A stretch of 64,000 bases of DNA. Origin: Podospora bellae-mahoneyi (Eukaryota > Ascomycota > Sordariomycetes > Sordariales > Podosporaceae). The DNA lies in contig NW_026946359.1 in assembly GCF_035222275.1 (NCBI RefSeq), positions 6,510,001 through 6,574,000 on the forward strand, read 5' to 3'. Positions 37,554 through 49,040 of this stretch are shown in pieces. Numbering within the stretch: position 1 is the stretch's first letter; each line of letters begins with the position of its first letter. A program made the position numbers and the translations under genes. The notes beneath the pieces are model-generated. The model was not told the DNA's origin. It saw only the letters and a list, made by a program, of their open reading frames with translations, and did not search any database.

Positions 37554-40453
37554 TTAACTATCCTCCAACAAATCCCTCCCAAAGAACCTCTCTATCTGCC
37601 TGCCCGCCTCCTTCCCAACAAGCGCACTCAGCTCCTCAACCGTCGCGTTCGCAACCTCCTTTATATTCTCCATCTTGGCCGTAATATTCCCAATATTCTT
37701 CGGCGTGACCCCGGGCACAGCGGCCAGCATCTCCCCCGGCTCCGGGTTGAAAGCCGCCCCTTGCCCCTGCTGGCTCCCTTCGACATCATCCTCGTCATTC
37801 AACCCTGCCCTGACCGCGGCAATCGGATCAGGCTCCTTCTCTTGACTCTTTAGCCGTTCGAAAATCTCTGCTGTTTCGTACGGGCTTGAGCTCCAGATTA
37901 TTCTTAGCTTGGGGAAGGCCAACGTCAACAACACAATCTTGGACTGGAGGTCCTTCTCGCCTGCGTTGGCCGAGTTGAGGGAGGAGATGCTTCCTGACAG
38001 GTCGGCGAATGGTTCGAGGGTGAAGGATTTGTTTTGGTCGAATTCGATGAGCAGCATAGGGTTTTGGTAGTGTTGGAACATGGTCTCGCATTGCGAGTAG
38101 AGCCTTCCATTGGAGAAGGAGGAGATGAGATCCGAGACGGATTTTCGTTCTATGCAGATGTTGGGGGAGAGGATGTAATCTCCTACTGTCAACATGCACG
38201 GCACGATGACCATCGACCGGCCGTGGAGGAGGGACGGCAAAGAAGAGCGGAATTCACGAACGTCGACCACCACTCGGGGCGGCTCAGCGGTGGCGGTGGA
38301 GAGCTTCCCGCCGCCGGCGATGCGGGTGTTGATTGTGCGGAGAAAGGCTTCTTGGGGGTCTTCGGTGGAGGAGTCGACTGTCATTACCAGGGACATGGAG
38401 GCGCGCTCTTTGATGAGTTTGGTGAAGTTGTCTTTCTCTCGGCGGACGGTGGAGAGGTAGCGTTGTTCTTCGACCGAGCCGCCGTAGTAGAGGAAGTAGA
38501 CCCTGACATTTCGATCGTTGTGGCTGGAGCGGTAGACTTCCACTCGGCGGATGAAGGAGGCGTCGGGTTCGTACATGATGATGTACTTGGGTTTGACTTC
38601 TTCCAGCACGTGCTCGTCCTGATCGCCGTCGTACGCGTGGATGACGACGAGATCTTGCATGTCGTAGAGCTGGTAGTAGTCGTCCATGTCTTCCAACGGG
38701 TCAGCCATGACGAGGTCATCTTTCTGGTTGGCTTCCGCTTCGGTAATGTCAATCTGCCCCATCAGCTCGGCGACCTCATTAGGCTTCTCAAAGTACTGCG
38801 GGATGCTGCCATTCTCTAGACGGCTCGAGCCAGAGCCTACCGCTCCACCACCGCGGACCCGACGTCTCTTGTTAGAGGGTGCCCGGCTTTTGGACTGCGC
38901 AAGACGGGGGTCAACGGCACCACTAAGCGCCTTTTGATTCTCCGCGAACAGCGTGGCGCTGACCTGGGCAAACTCCCTCTTCCACTTGAGATAGCTGCGC
39001 AGCTTCTTGCGCATCATGTAGGCGGCTGAAGGCTTGTCCTCTTCTGGATCGTAGACCTCCTCAATGCGCTTCTCAGTCCTCGGCTTGACGTGCATGGTCT
39101 GAAGATAGTCGCGGAGCTGGCGGCATGTGTTCGTGTCCGAGCACATGATTAGAATGGTGCCGTTGGAATCGTCACGGGCTTGCTGCTCAAAGAAAAGGTC
39201 ACGGTCTATCTCTTCTAGCACATCGGCCAATACTGACCACTTTGGCTGTTCTTCGAGTACAGGTTGCAGAGAATCGATGCTGGAGTCTGCCTTCGCTTTC
39301 TGGGTGCTGGCATAAACCCTCTTCTTGGCAGTGTCAAAGATGGTCTGGGCTGCATCGAGAAAGAGCCACGGAGACTGGGTCTGTCTTGTCGATCCAGGGG
39401 GTGGCGAGTGAGCAGCATGAATGGTATCGAGTTGCTGAAGAAAAGAGACCGCATCGAGGGCCAAGACTGAGTGCAGCATACCCCTGAGTACAGTCAAATC
39501 GCCCACAATCTGCTTTGTTTTCCAGCTGACCCGGTGCCAATTAGGATCGAGCTGTCTGCGGACAAGAACATCAAAGCTCTTGAGAAGAGCGCTGTCGAGG
39601 TTCCAGTCTTCCATCTCAAGCCCCGTGTTGCCCTTCTTCAGCTCATGAATACTGACTTCGACACATTCCATGATGGCCACCTGAATCTCACGCATTGCGT
39701 TGGTCATTGGCACCTCCAACTCGATGACCTCGGCTTTCTTCTTCCCCTCGAGTGCCTGCGCGACGTGGACATGAAATCGTGGCCACAAAGATGCTTTTCG
39801 TAAAAACAAGTTCCTCATCATGGTAGCCAAGGGCGAAAAGCCGGCCGTGAACGGGTCTGGGTTGTCGGAGAACGCCTTTAGAAAGCCGACCTTGTTCTTT
39901 TGGCGGTATATCCTGATGATGAAGGCCTCTAACGAAGTTGCAACAGCCTTGTCGGCGTGAAGAACGAGCATGCCGGTGATGGTTTCCGGATTAAGGAGAC
40001 CGGTCAACATATCGACGACCAAGATACGTGATGTGACGCTGAAAATACCACCACCAGCATACATCTTCTCCCGAGCACCCACGCTCGTGTAGTCGGTGTT
40101 GACCACGGTGAGGCCCCTGGCCTTTGGTGACATACTGATGGCGGCATGCTCGGCGAGCGCTTCACCGATCCAGGCATTTTCCCTGTCTTCGGCATTGACG
40201 ATGACGATCAAGTTGTTTCCTGCGGCATCATAGGAGTGAAGGAGGTTCGTGATAAGGCGCATGAGGCCGAGACCTCGGGCCAGAACCACCAGTTCATCCT
40301 CCTTGCGGAGCTCCTCAAACAGCTTCTGCTGGTATACCTAACACATGGAGATGGGAGTTAGCAAACGGCTGTGGATGCAGCACAAGAGAGACACACCAAG
40401 GGCAGTGAGAGCTTCACAGGCTGCACAGGCGGGGGGGTGCGGGCAGAAGACAT
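37554..40453 (-). CDS. rad1: XPF/Rad1 structure-specific DNA repair endonuclease
   Basis: Catalytic subunit of the XPF-ERCC1 (Rad1-Rad10) nuclease, which cuts 5' of lesions in nucleotide excision repair and trims flaps in recombination and crosslink repair. Predicted 946 residues. Exon 1 is 40397-40453 (19 codons, MSSARTPPP...) and exon 2 is 37554-40337; the intron has a GTGTGT donor and TTAG acceptor and joins SLPL|VYQQKLFEEL. The N-terminal two thirds is the degenerate helicase-like region. The ERCC4 nuclease core follows, with VDVREFRSSLP and GD...ERKSVSD at about 738-755, the metal-binding GDx(n)ERKx3D motif, intact. A helix-hairpin-helix pair near the end (LAAVPGVTPKNIGNI) mediates ERCC1 binding. 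Neurospora calls this gene mus-38. It is divergent from the 69-residue gene. Confidence 0.97.
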
Positions 40454-40953
40454 GCGGGGCGCCTTCACTGACTTGCTGTGTTCAGTCTGGAGTTCTTCTC
40501 ACACCGCTTCAAACAACATCGTCGAGACCATAAGATGGTACCACAAGGCGAGGTCTCATGCATCAAGGCTGTGTGGATGAGAGGAATGCAGGCACGTAAC
40601 CCTGGACCGTTTGTTAGTACAGGAACCCCCGTATCGCTCAACTGGGCACTAACTCCTTAGCGGACCGCGCCCCAAAGACGCCCGCCGAAGACCGCTCCAA
40701 CCCGTGACCCTCGACGTCATTGTCCCCCAGCAAGATCCAAAGTGTGAGATACGTACCAGTTCAGGGAAATCTCCTTAAAAGGCAAGCAAAGGCTCTCCTC
40801 CCTCTACTCGCAACTCTCCTCTTTCTTTTCTTCCTCAAGTCACACAAAAACCTAACGATTCCACGAAAGATATCATTCTCAACCCTCAAGCACCCTCTGC
40901 CCCACCTACACACCCCTGCAACTGCACGTCACCGCGCCAAACAAACAATCACC
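40454..40953. promoter_or_regulatory. Divergent promoter, rad1 / 69-residue gene
   Basis: 500 bp between opposite start codons. The right half is pyrimidine-rich (CTCTCCTCTTTCTTTTCTTCC) as in leaders of highly expressed fungal genes. No single site is assigned. Confidence 0.55.
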
Positions 40954-41224
40954 ATGTCTGAGTCCAACAAGAAGTTCTCCATCCAGCCCATCGATGAGCA
41001 GGAGCAAGATAAGGTAGGCGGACCGCGGTCTTCCACCATCTCGACATGGCACGGGACTGACATTGTGTGAAAAGGGCACCTTCCAGAAGCTCAGCGAGGA
41101 GACCAAGAAAGTCCTCGAAGCTCACTCCGCCAACCCTGGACCTGTCATCAGTGATAACTTCAATGCTCAGGAGGAGGGGACCAAGGAGGAGCGTCATGAG
41201 AAGGCAAAGGACCTCAACAACTGA
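40954..41224 (+). CDS. Small hydrophilic protein (69 aa), function unknown
   Basis: Two exons: 40954-41013 and 41075-41224, with a GTAGGC donor and AAG acceptor, in phase. The product (MSESNKKFSIQPIDEQEQDK|GTFQKLSEETKKVLEAHS...) is highly charged, has no Cys, no membrane segment and no signal peptide, and its middle (FQKLSEETKKVLEAH) should be helical. A pyrimidine-rich leader precedes the ATG, which suggests strong expression (inference). It does not match a family I can name. Confidence 0.72.
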
Positions 41225-42264
41225 ATGGACTCGACCATCATCTTCCTAGTTTTCATTTTTTCCATGGCCGACTCTTGGACGGATCCCTGACCGGGCTGTA
41301 TTACTATGCGTGTATTAGTTTTAATGACGAACCTGACGAACCTACAACAACTATGAATTGTCCCATATGTGTGCTTATGTTTCCGTCGGACTATCGTTCC
41401 TAAATGTGACCTCTTCAGATATGTATGTATAGCTGACAAGGAACTCACTCAACCAGCTTCTTTGGGAACGGCCGCTCGCCGATCGCTTGAAGCCATGAGC
41501 CAACCAGCATGTGAGTTCTCAAACTACCGGTTGGCAGGTCATGTACAGAAAACGGCTGGGGATCGCGCTTCAGATGCCAGGAAATACAAAAACTGATGAC
41601 TTGGAACTCTTTTATTCTCCAATCCATAAAGGCGGCGCTCAAAGAGCCAAAGCAACCTCGCCTGGGAGTCGACGAGTCGTTGGTGGGCTGTGGCGGTGTT
41701 TAATCTTATCCTGCTCCCCTCACTGTGGCTGACCCGTAGGGCCATGCCATCCCAGAGAGGAGACCGCTGGATACCTGCAGGGTTCCCTGAATCAGCAGCC
41801 TGGTGATGCAAGCAACCGTTTAATGAAACTCCCCCGTCAGCAGCAGCCTTTCCAGAATCATCATCACGAACCCGACGTATCCGCCCTCCGTCTTGCCATT
41901 GTTCTGAACGCTCTGGGTACCATTCCTACCAGCAAACAGCTACTGCACCTGCTCCGCACCGGGCACCTCGCTCTCCGCCGCGCACTCGCTGACGACAACG
42001 GCTCCTTTTGCTGCGCACAAGGACGGTAGCGCCGAGTTTCTATGTGCCTTATTAGCGCCTCGCTGCGTCTATCAGGCTATCAGTCACCAGCCAAACCACC
42101 CACTGGACAACACCGACCGCTGCCTGCAAGATTCCCAATCTGTTGATGTTGAGCCTACAGGGACGATAATTTCTGGGCTATCTTTCCAAACTAACTCCCA
42201 AGCCGAAGGCCGCACGGAATCACCGACCACCACCGCCGCCCGACCTTCCCCCTTTTCCCCCGCG
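41225..42264. other. Spacer with las17 promoter
   Basis: About 1 kb with no supportable gene. It should contain the 3' UTR of the small gene and the promoter and 5' UTR of las17. Confidence 0.6.
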
Positions 42265-44426
42265 ATGCCCTCAATCTTGAATGACGACGACAAGGAGACC
42301 GTCAAGCGCCATGTGCCCAAGCAAACCAACAAAATCCACGCCGTTGCCATTGCTCGCCTCTACGTAGCGTATCCCAATCGGTCGAAATGGACATACACGG
42401 GGTTACAGGGTGCTGTGGTGCTGGCGAATGACCTGGTCGGCAACACGTACTGGTTGAAGATGGTGGACATCTCGGTAGGCAATTCTTGGGACTTGTGGCA
42501 CAATGGTATTGCTGGTACACCTTGCTAACGGCTGGACAGCCCGGAAACCGAGGTGTCATTTGGGACCAAGAGATATTCGACACATGGAGTTACAACCAAG
42601 ACCGTGTCTTTTTTCATACGTTTGAGTTGGAAGAGTGTTTGGCGGGGCTGTCCTTTGTGGACGAGAAGGAGGCCAAACAGTTCTTGAAGAAGATGAATGA
42701 CCGGGAGAAGAACGCGAGCAAGGCCACGCTGAAGACACCGTTTGGAGGCTCGGCGCAAGCTGCCCCGCACAAGCATCACCATGGTCTGCTTGGGGGTCTC
42801 TTCGGTCACCGTCACTCGTCCGCTCCCACTCCGCCCGAATCGCCACGTGCCCCTGCCGCTTCGACGCGAGATAACAGATCCGGGAGCGTCAACGGGTACA
42901 GTGCGCCGCCTGTTTTGGCACCGGCCCCCTCTGCCTTTGCTACCCTGGACGCCTTCGACCCGCTATGGAGAGAACATTTCGGAGACGATTTGAAGGCACA
43001 GGGTCTTACCGACGACTTTATCCAGGACAACCAGGACTTCATCATTGATTTCCTCAAGGAACAGCAGGCAAGCCAGGCCAGTCAACCAGTCTCGGCACCC
43101 CCTCCCCCACCACCTCCAGTCAATGGATCAGGGGCAGGACTGAGGGCGCCTCCTCCGCCACCTCCTCCGGCAGGGCGCCCGGAGGCCCCCTCGGCACCAC
43201 CGGCGCCCCCGGCCCCGAGAAGAGGAGCAGCGCCACCTCCCCCGCCGGCTCCGAGAAGGTCAGCCAATAAACTGGATGCGCCAGCCGAGCGCGAGCCAAC
43301 ACTACCGCGAGAAGACACCCCCCCTCTTCCCTCCGGACCAAAATTCGCTGTTCCCCCGCCCATCGCCGACGCTGGCAAGTTTGCGCGTATCGAGCCGGTT
43401 CGATCTGTGCCGGCACCTCCAGCTCCCGGACCCCCACCGCCGCCTCGGCCACCAAAGACACCGATCGAAGATGGCGAACCATCACACCGACATGCCGTCC
43501 CTCCACCCTTTGCTGGACAGCGGAGCGTTCCTCCTCCTCCCCCGAGTCGCGGCACTGTGCCTCCCGCTCCACCGTCGAGAAATGCGGCACCAGTGCACGC
43601 CCCGCCTCCACCTCTGCCTCCCAAGGCCCCGGCTTCGAGCGCGCCTCCTCTTCCGCCGATGAACTCTCGACCACCTCCTTCATTGCCGGTTAGAAGCCCA
43701 GCTCCCCCTCTGCCGTCATCCAATGCGCCTCCTCCACCACCGCTTCCAGCTTCGAATGCGCCCCCGCCTCCTCCTCTACCTTCGTCACACGCACCTCCCC
43801 CTCCACCCTTGCCTTCGTCACACGCACCCCCTCCCCCTCCTCTTCCGGCATCCAGCGCACCACCGGCACCACCACTCCCCCCATCGGGCGGTGCTCCTCC
43901 CCCACCACCACCTCCCCCTCCCCCTCCAGGACCAGGGATGGGCGGTATTCCCCCCCCACCTCCCCCTCCGCCTCCTCCAGCAGGAGGCATCCCCCCTCCT
44001 CCGCCTCCTCCTCCTCCCCCCCCCAACCGAGACTCGGGGTACTCGTCCAGCGTGCCGGCCGCACCCGCCCTTTCCTCTGGCGATCCAGGACGTGGCGCCT
44101 TGTTGGATGGTATTCGTGGTGCTGGCGGTATTAAGGCACTCAAAAAAGTGGATCGGAGCCAGATTCGGGATCGATCTGGAGCCCAAGTTCCCGGGAACGA
44201 TACGGGCCCTCATGGAAGTGGTCTTCCGCCTGCGGGAGTCGGGGCTGCTGCTGCTGGGGGTGCGGCAGGTGGTGGGATGGCTGATGCTTTGGCGCTAGCG
44301 TTGGAAAAGAGGAAGAACAAAGTTAGCAAGAGTGGTAAGTTTCCCTTGATCATGAAATGTTTATGTTTCGGGCGGTTGCTGACCATGTGAGTAGATGATG
44401 AGGATGACGGGGATGACTGGGATTAA
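42265..44426 (+). CDS. las17: Las17/WASP, activator of Arp2/3 actin nucleation
   Basis: Predicted 678 residues. Three exons: 42265-42474, 42540-44334 and 44395-44426. The N-terminal WH1/EVH1 domain (residues about 15-130: HAVAIARLYVAY..., TYWLKMVDIS|PGNRGVIWDQEIF) binds WIP/verprolin. Next comes a short FGG...GLLGGLFGHRH segment, then a very long polyproline region (about 250-560) for profilin and SH3 partners. The C-terminal output module is complete: a WH2 actin-binding motif (LLDGIRGAGGIKALKKV), a central helix (MADALALALEKRKNKV) and an acidic tail ending DDGDDWD, the conserved Arp2/3-binding Trp. The last ten residues lie in a 32-bp exon, so an unspliced reading would lose the acidic tail. 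Acts at endocytic actin patches and in polarised growth. Confidence 0.96.
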
Positions 44427-45267
44427 GTGTGAGGATTTGTGGAAGAAGAGGCTGCGTTGATAGTTTGGTGAGAAGGGTAGTTTGACATGGAGGGAAAGAG
44501 TAGACGGAGAAGTTTGTATGGCTGGTTCAAGCGAGTTTTGTAAGGAGTAGGAGAAAGGGGTCGGGAGTATGAGAAAGAGAGGGTACTTTGAGATGGCATC
44601 ACGAGGTCCAAGGATGTTCACAAAAGTGAAGAATAGGGAAGGGGTATGTAGAGTTAGGGGAAATAGGCAAGATAAGAAAAGAGTCATTCTGAATTCGTAG
44701 TTTGAAAAGAGCATTACATGCCACTCTTGCGAGCGCTTCGGGCATGTCTCCTTTGGCCCCCTCCCCAGCAAAATATCACTGGTACATTAAATAAGATGGA
44801 CGTGAAAACGATGGTATGTTGATTCAGAACTATTTTGCCAGCCCAGGCAGTCTATTTCCCACGCTTTTTTGACCGATGCAAAAGAACAAACCAAAAAAAA
44901 AAAAAAAAAATCAACACAAAAGTGTAAGCAAAAACAACACAAGGCACAAAAAGGTTTCTTTATCATCAAATCCATTACTCGAGAAGGATCCAGCCCATGA
45001 CGTCTCTCCCATCACGGAGCCATCTCCCCTCCCACCCCTCTCCTCCGCTATCAACAACTTTTCCACACTTTGCAACAGGACCAACACCAACTGTCGGGGA
45101 CCTTGGCTTGCGTTACCAACGAACCAAGGTTTGAGAGAGAAGACAGTTTTGTGCTTCCCCGACCCTTTTGAGACCAAGAAGTAGGAAAGGGTGCGCCCCA
45201 CCGCAGAGTGTGAAATGCTACGTGACGTTTGCGCTGATATCTGGCGAGATTTCTCGGCTGAGGTTTC
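44427..45267. other. Shared 3' spacer between las17 and eIF1A
   Basis: 840 bp between two convergent stop codons. It has an A-rich run at about 44892-44910 and no supportable gene. Confidence 0.65.
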
Positions 45268-46022
45268 TCAAATGTCATCAATCTCGATATCCTTGCTGGC
45301 GCCCGCAGCGCCGCCCTCGTCGTCGCTGTCACGGTCCTCGTCGAACTCGAAGCCGCAGTCGCCATCCTCGCCGGGGCCGAAGGTGTCGGTCTCGTTGATC
45401 TTGGCGGTGTCTGGGAGCTCGCCGTAGGCCTTGCTGGGGGGTTGTTAGTAGGCTGCGGGTGATCGAGAGCGAGCGGACAAGGAAGGAGAAAACGTACAGA
45501 GAACGAGCCTCGTCGGCGGAGTACTTGAGGATAACGTCACCCTTCTCATCCTGGTACTCGCGGAGCGAGACGAGGATGATGTCGCCGTTGTTGATCCAGA
45601 TCTTTTTCCTGAGCTTGCCGCGGATGAGACCGAGACGCTTGACACCGTCGAAGCACTGTCGCAAGAGTCAGTTCTGCTGCTTCTACAACTCGGCCGGTCG
45701 AGCGGGCTGGCTGGATCCGGATCCGAGCCAAGAGGAGGATGGGGGGAATGGGAAAGCGAGATGTGTGGGTGGACTGGTGTTTGGAGCTGCTTACCATGGC
45801 CTCGAGCCTGCCGTTGCCCAACATCTTCAGGACCTGGGCGTATTCTTGCCCGTCCTCCTTGAACGTGAGTTCGCGCTTCTCATTGCTGCGATGCGATTAA
45901 GATGTCAGTGGGCTGCCTGATGGGCGCGCGCAACAAGGAAAAAGATGGGGGGTAAACACGCACTCGTTCTCGTTCTTTCCTCTACGTCTGTTTTTGCCTC
46001 CCTTTCCCTTGTTCTTGGGCAT
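45268..46022 (-). CDS. tif11: Translation initiation factor eIF1A
   Basis: Binds the 40S A site, promotes scanning and helps recruit eIF5B. Predicted 157 residues, normal length. Four exons: 45964-46022, 45795-45885, 45498-45655 and 45268-45433. Junctions restore the family sequence ([49 protein letters not shown]). The first donor is GTGCGT, weak but in phase with the conserved sequence. The basic N-terminal tail ([15 protein letters not shown]), the OB-fold core (residues about 20-110) and the acidic C-terminal tail ending DIEIDDI, the eIF5B-binding motif, are all present. Every intron cuts the conserved core, so no single frame shows the protein. Divergent from the 238-residue gene. Confidence 0.97.
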
Positions 46023-46509
46023 GTTGGCGGGTTTAAGCGCTTAGGCTGGACGACTCGATATGTGATGGGGGTATTGGGCGTTGCGGTCGAGTTCTCGGCG
46101 ATGCAAGAACTTTTTGGTTGTTTTTGGGCTGGCAAATTGCTGCAGCGATGACCGATGCTTTTGGGTGTGAAGGGAAGCGCTGGGTAGGAGAGAGGGGCAG
46201 TGGCAGGCGGTTTATACCAATAGACCTTGTTTTTTCAGCTTGCCGCTGATTGGGTGTGTGCACTGTAATAAGTGGGGGCTATTTGTGGCTCCCATCTCTT
46301 CTTTTTTGCCCATTGTGAAACACAAGGGCCTCCCAGACCATCCGCTCCAGACAATACCTACCGACAATGCTTACCGGCACGAGCGCTGTGTAGCTGGGGT
46401 CCCTTTGTGAGCGGAGCAATATCTGCCCCTCGCAGAGTCTCTTCACTTCCTGTGGGAAAGTCAGCCACAGCCACCAGTGACTCGACTCCTCATCCCTCGC
46501 TCTCTCAGC
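46023..46509. promoter_or_regulatory. Divergent promoter, eIF1A / 238-residue gene
   Basis: Reading towards eIF1A (minus strand) there is a CCAAT box at 46249-46253 and a TATAAA at 46211-46216, about 190 bp before the eIF1A start codon. A CCAAT on the plus strand overlaps at 46217-46221. No TATA-like element is evident for the plus-strand gene. Confidence 0.5.
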
Positions 46510-47226
46510 ATGGAGCGGGCAATGTGCCGCGCCGCCTCGACTTACAAGGCTCTCATTCCACCATTGCTGTCTAAAGCCTACAGCACACGACCAGCCGCAA
46601 AGCCATGGAAACCATCAGCCTTCAGGCAGGCAAACCTGCCCATAGCACTCAGCTGGGATCCAAGCCAACCAGTCAAAGATTTCGCCGCGGCACACAAGAT
46701 CGAATCTAGCGAGGCCGTGAAGACCATCCCTAAGCAAACCAGACTCACCATCCTGCGTGTTCAAGCTTGCCGAAGGCATGCTTTTGACCATCAGCATGAA
46801 CCATACCTGCAGCCCCAAGAACATCCTCTGACCAAGAAGATCCTCTGGCGCTGTTATGAGTGGAAGCTCAATAGGCCTCTCTGGCTTTACGCAACAGCAA
46901 CGACTAATGATGGTAGTACTGTGGTGATGCGCCGCCAGGCCGAGTGCAGGACACTGGCCGCCATCAAGGCTGTTATCAAAGCCAATGGCTTTGATTCAGA
47001 TGGGACAGCGCTGGACGGGAGCGGCAGAGTTCTCTACGGTACCATAAATCTGGTAATATGGTCACCAAAGACACTACTGAACTTCGAATGGAACGACTTG
47101 GTCGAGTATCTGGCCGGGTTGGTCAAGACTCAGATTCTGCCAAGCTATGTCAAGATGCCTGGATACCCGCGCATGGGTTCTCAAAGGCCCAGGGGTAGAA
47201 AGCCAGAGGGATTCACCATCGTGTAG
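46510..47226 (+). CDS. Probable mitochondrial protein of unknown function (238 aa)
   Basis: Single-exon gene. The frame opens at a GTG further upstream, but the first ATG is at 46510 (MERAMCRAAS...); a second, at 46522, is also possible. The first 35 residues are Arg/Ala/Ser-rich with no acidic residue after residue 2, which suggests mitochondrial import. The mature part is basic, with aromatic-rich blocks (ILWRCYEWKLNRPLWLYATAT) and a Gly/Arg/Pro-rich tail (RPRGRKPEGF). The composition would suit a mitochondrial ribosomal or RNA-binding protein, but I recognise no family and assign none. It shares a promoter region with eIF1A. Confidence 0.65.
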   Translation: MERAMCRAASTYKALIPPLLSKAYSTRPAAKPWKPSAFRQANLPIALSWDPSQPVKDFAAAHKIESSEAVKTIPKQTRLTILRVQACRRHAFDHQHEPYLQPQEHPLTKKILWRCYEWKLNRPLWLYATATTNDGSTVVMRRQAECRTLAAIKAVIKANGFDSDGTALDGSGRVLYGTINLVIWSPKTLLNFEWNDLVEYLAGLVKTQILPSYVKMPGYPRMGSQRPRGRKPEGFTIV

Positions 47227-47539
47227 TTGTGTACAAAAGTGTATTATAGCTGAAAGGAAGAGCTCGGGGGGATCTGAGGGAGTGGCTTCGAGATGCCAAG
47301 CCACAAGGTGAGCTTTTGGGGCTTAGCGTCAATATGTACGTCAAAGGTGGTGGAACTCGACGACACTTATGCAAGTCCGCCTGGAGCTTCCAGAGCTTCC
47401 CCAAACCTCAATCGCAACATCGTCGTCCGGGCCATCCCAGCATTACAAGCCGCCCGCGATTGGAAGCCGTATAGCTTCAGATACAACACTGCGCCGGTCT
47501 ATTATCTCCCCGCGTGCAAGAAACTCGCAAGCCGCAATC
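47227..47539. other. Short spacer before chs5
   Basis: About 310 bp between two tandem plus-strand genes. The chs5 frame extends back through it without a stop to about 47369, but similarity to the family starts only at the ATG at 47540. Confidence 0.6.
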
Positions 47540-48859
47540 ATGCTCGTCTCTCTCACGGTCGGCAAGGTCGACGCCGGCGTCACTGTCCTTCTGACCCCTG
47601 ACAAGCGACTGGTACTTACAACGCCTTCTACAACCCTCCTACTCCCCAGTTCCCGAGCTGACCCTTACCCCAAGATCGAATTCCCCTCCATTCTTCTTCC
47701 TCCCGACATCTCCTCCGGCTCCATAGTCGACATCAACGTTGCGCGCAACAAGGCCTCCGAAGCCCACGCCGAGCGCGCCTTCCGTTCCCTCCAAGACTCG
47801 ATCCTCTCCTCCTTCGGCGCCGACGCGCCCTCCCCACCCGTCCTCCGCTGCCGCAACGCGACCCAGACCAGTGTTGTTCTAGAATGGGATCCTATCCACC
47901 TCGCTACTGCCGATTTAATCTCGCTGGCTCTCTACCGGAATGGCCAGAAAGCCGGCAACATCCCCAAGCCCCTCGAAATGCATTCTACCAAGATCAGCGG
48001 CCTGGCGGTCGACACCGAGTACACCTTCCACCTCGTCCTTCGCACCACGGCCGGGACGTTTGCCAGTCAGCGCGTGACGGTCCGGACGCATAAGATGACT
48101 GATTTGAGCGGTATCACCATCACGTTGGGCATCCTCCCGGCGGTGGTGAAGGAGGGGTTGACGGCGGCGGTGGAAAGGATCGGGGCCAAGATTGTGGATG
48201 GGGTTAGGATAGACACCACGCACTTTGTTACCACGGAGGGCAGGGGAATACAGTGGGAGAAGGCCAACGAGATGAATATCCCGGTCGTGAGGCCCGAGTG
48301 GGTGGATGCTTGCGAGAGAGGAGGGAGGATTTTGGGGGTGACCAAGTTTTATCTGGATGCCGCGAGGGTTGGGCCGGGGAGTTACGAGACGCCCCTCTCG
48401 GCGACGGCGCCGAGCCCGGTGCCGAAGCAGCCTGAGCCACAGCAGCAGAAGGATTTGCCTTCTCAGCCACCGGCTGCTGAACCTGCCGTGGCGACGACCG
48501 GTGCGCCCTCTGGAGAGGAGGCGAAGGAACAGGGAGGTGGTGTTGAGTCTGGCTCCAGTGATGGCGAAGAAGACCAGGAGGGGGATGCGGGAAAGGATGA
48601 GGAGAACGATGCGGAGCCCGGGTACAAGGCGCTGTCAGGGGAGCAAGATCAAAAAGAGCACCCTTCACACCCCAAGCAACCCACTGTTGAAGAAGGTGAC
48701 AACGACGACGACGATGACGACGACGATGATGATGATGATGATGGGAGTAATAAAGGCGAGGACAGAAAAGGCAGCAGTAGCGCCGACGAGAGAGGAGAGA
48801 AAGACGCGGGAAAGAAATCCCCAGGTGACGGAGCGTCCTTTCAGGATGTCGCTCTTTAA
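47540..48859 (+). CDS. chs5: Chs5, exomer scaffold subunit
   Basis: Core of exomer, the trans-Golgi coat adaptor that exports chitin synthase and other cargo to the cell surface. Predicted 418 residues from two exons, 47540-47611 and 47675-48859. The 63-nt intron is in frame and open, so an unspliced reading shows 21 extra residues (VLTTPSTTLL...) that interrupt a block conserved with yeast Chs5 (TPDKRL|IEFPSILLPPDI). Order: N-terminal dimerisation segment (LTVGKVDAGVTVLL), an FN3 domain (about 75-170, SVVLEWDPIHLATADLISLALYRNG, KISGLAVDTEY), the linker RTHKMTDLSGITITLG, and a BRCT domain (about 175-265, IDTTHFVTTEGRG..., VVRPEWVDACE). The last 140 residues are Pro/Gln- then acidic-rich, including a run of consecutive Asp. 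Cargo adaptors (ChAPs) are encoded elsewhere. Confidence 0.93.
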   Translation: MLVSLTVGKVDAGVTVLLTPDKRLVLTTPSTTLLLPSSRADPYPKIEFPSILLPPDISSGSIVDINVARNKASEAHAERAFRSLQDSILSSFGADAPSPPVLRCRNATQTSVVLEWDPIHLATADLISLALYRNGQKAGNIPKPLEMHSTKISGLAVDTEYTFHLVLRTTAGTFASQRVTVRTHKMTDLSGITITLGILPAVVKEGLTAAVERIGAKIVDGVRIDTTHFVTTEGRGIQWEKANEMNIPVVRPEWVDACERGGRILGVTKFYLDAARVGPGSYETPLSATAPSPVPKQPEPQQQKDLPSQPPAAEPAVATTGAPSGEEAKEQGGGVESGSSDGEEDQEGDAGKDEENDAEPGYKALSGEQDQKEHPSHPKQPTVEEGDNDDDDDDDDDDDDDGSNKGEDRKGSSSADERGEKDAGKKSPGDGASFQDVAL

Positions 48860-49040
48860 GATTCTGTTTCGTGGCATCCAACAACAAGCGAGCCGTTTGT
48901 CGCTGGTTACTTTTCTCATGTATAGACGTACTGCTTCTAGCTAAGCGCTGCTTGGGGCGCTGTATGGAGGTATTACACAAAAGCACAAGCTCAGGCAGTG
49001 TTTGTTTCTATCAAAGCGTATCTTGATTTACTATCACACA

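Noticed and set aside
43082-44143. 353-codon Gly-rich frame opposite las17
   Set aside because: Complement of the polyproline coding region; CC-rich proline codons read backwards as Gly.
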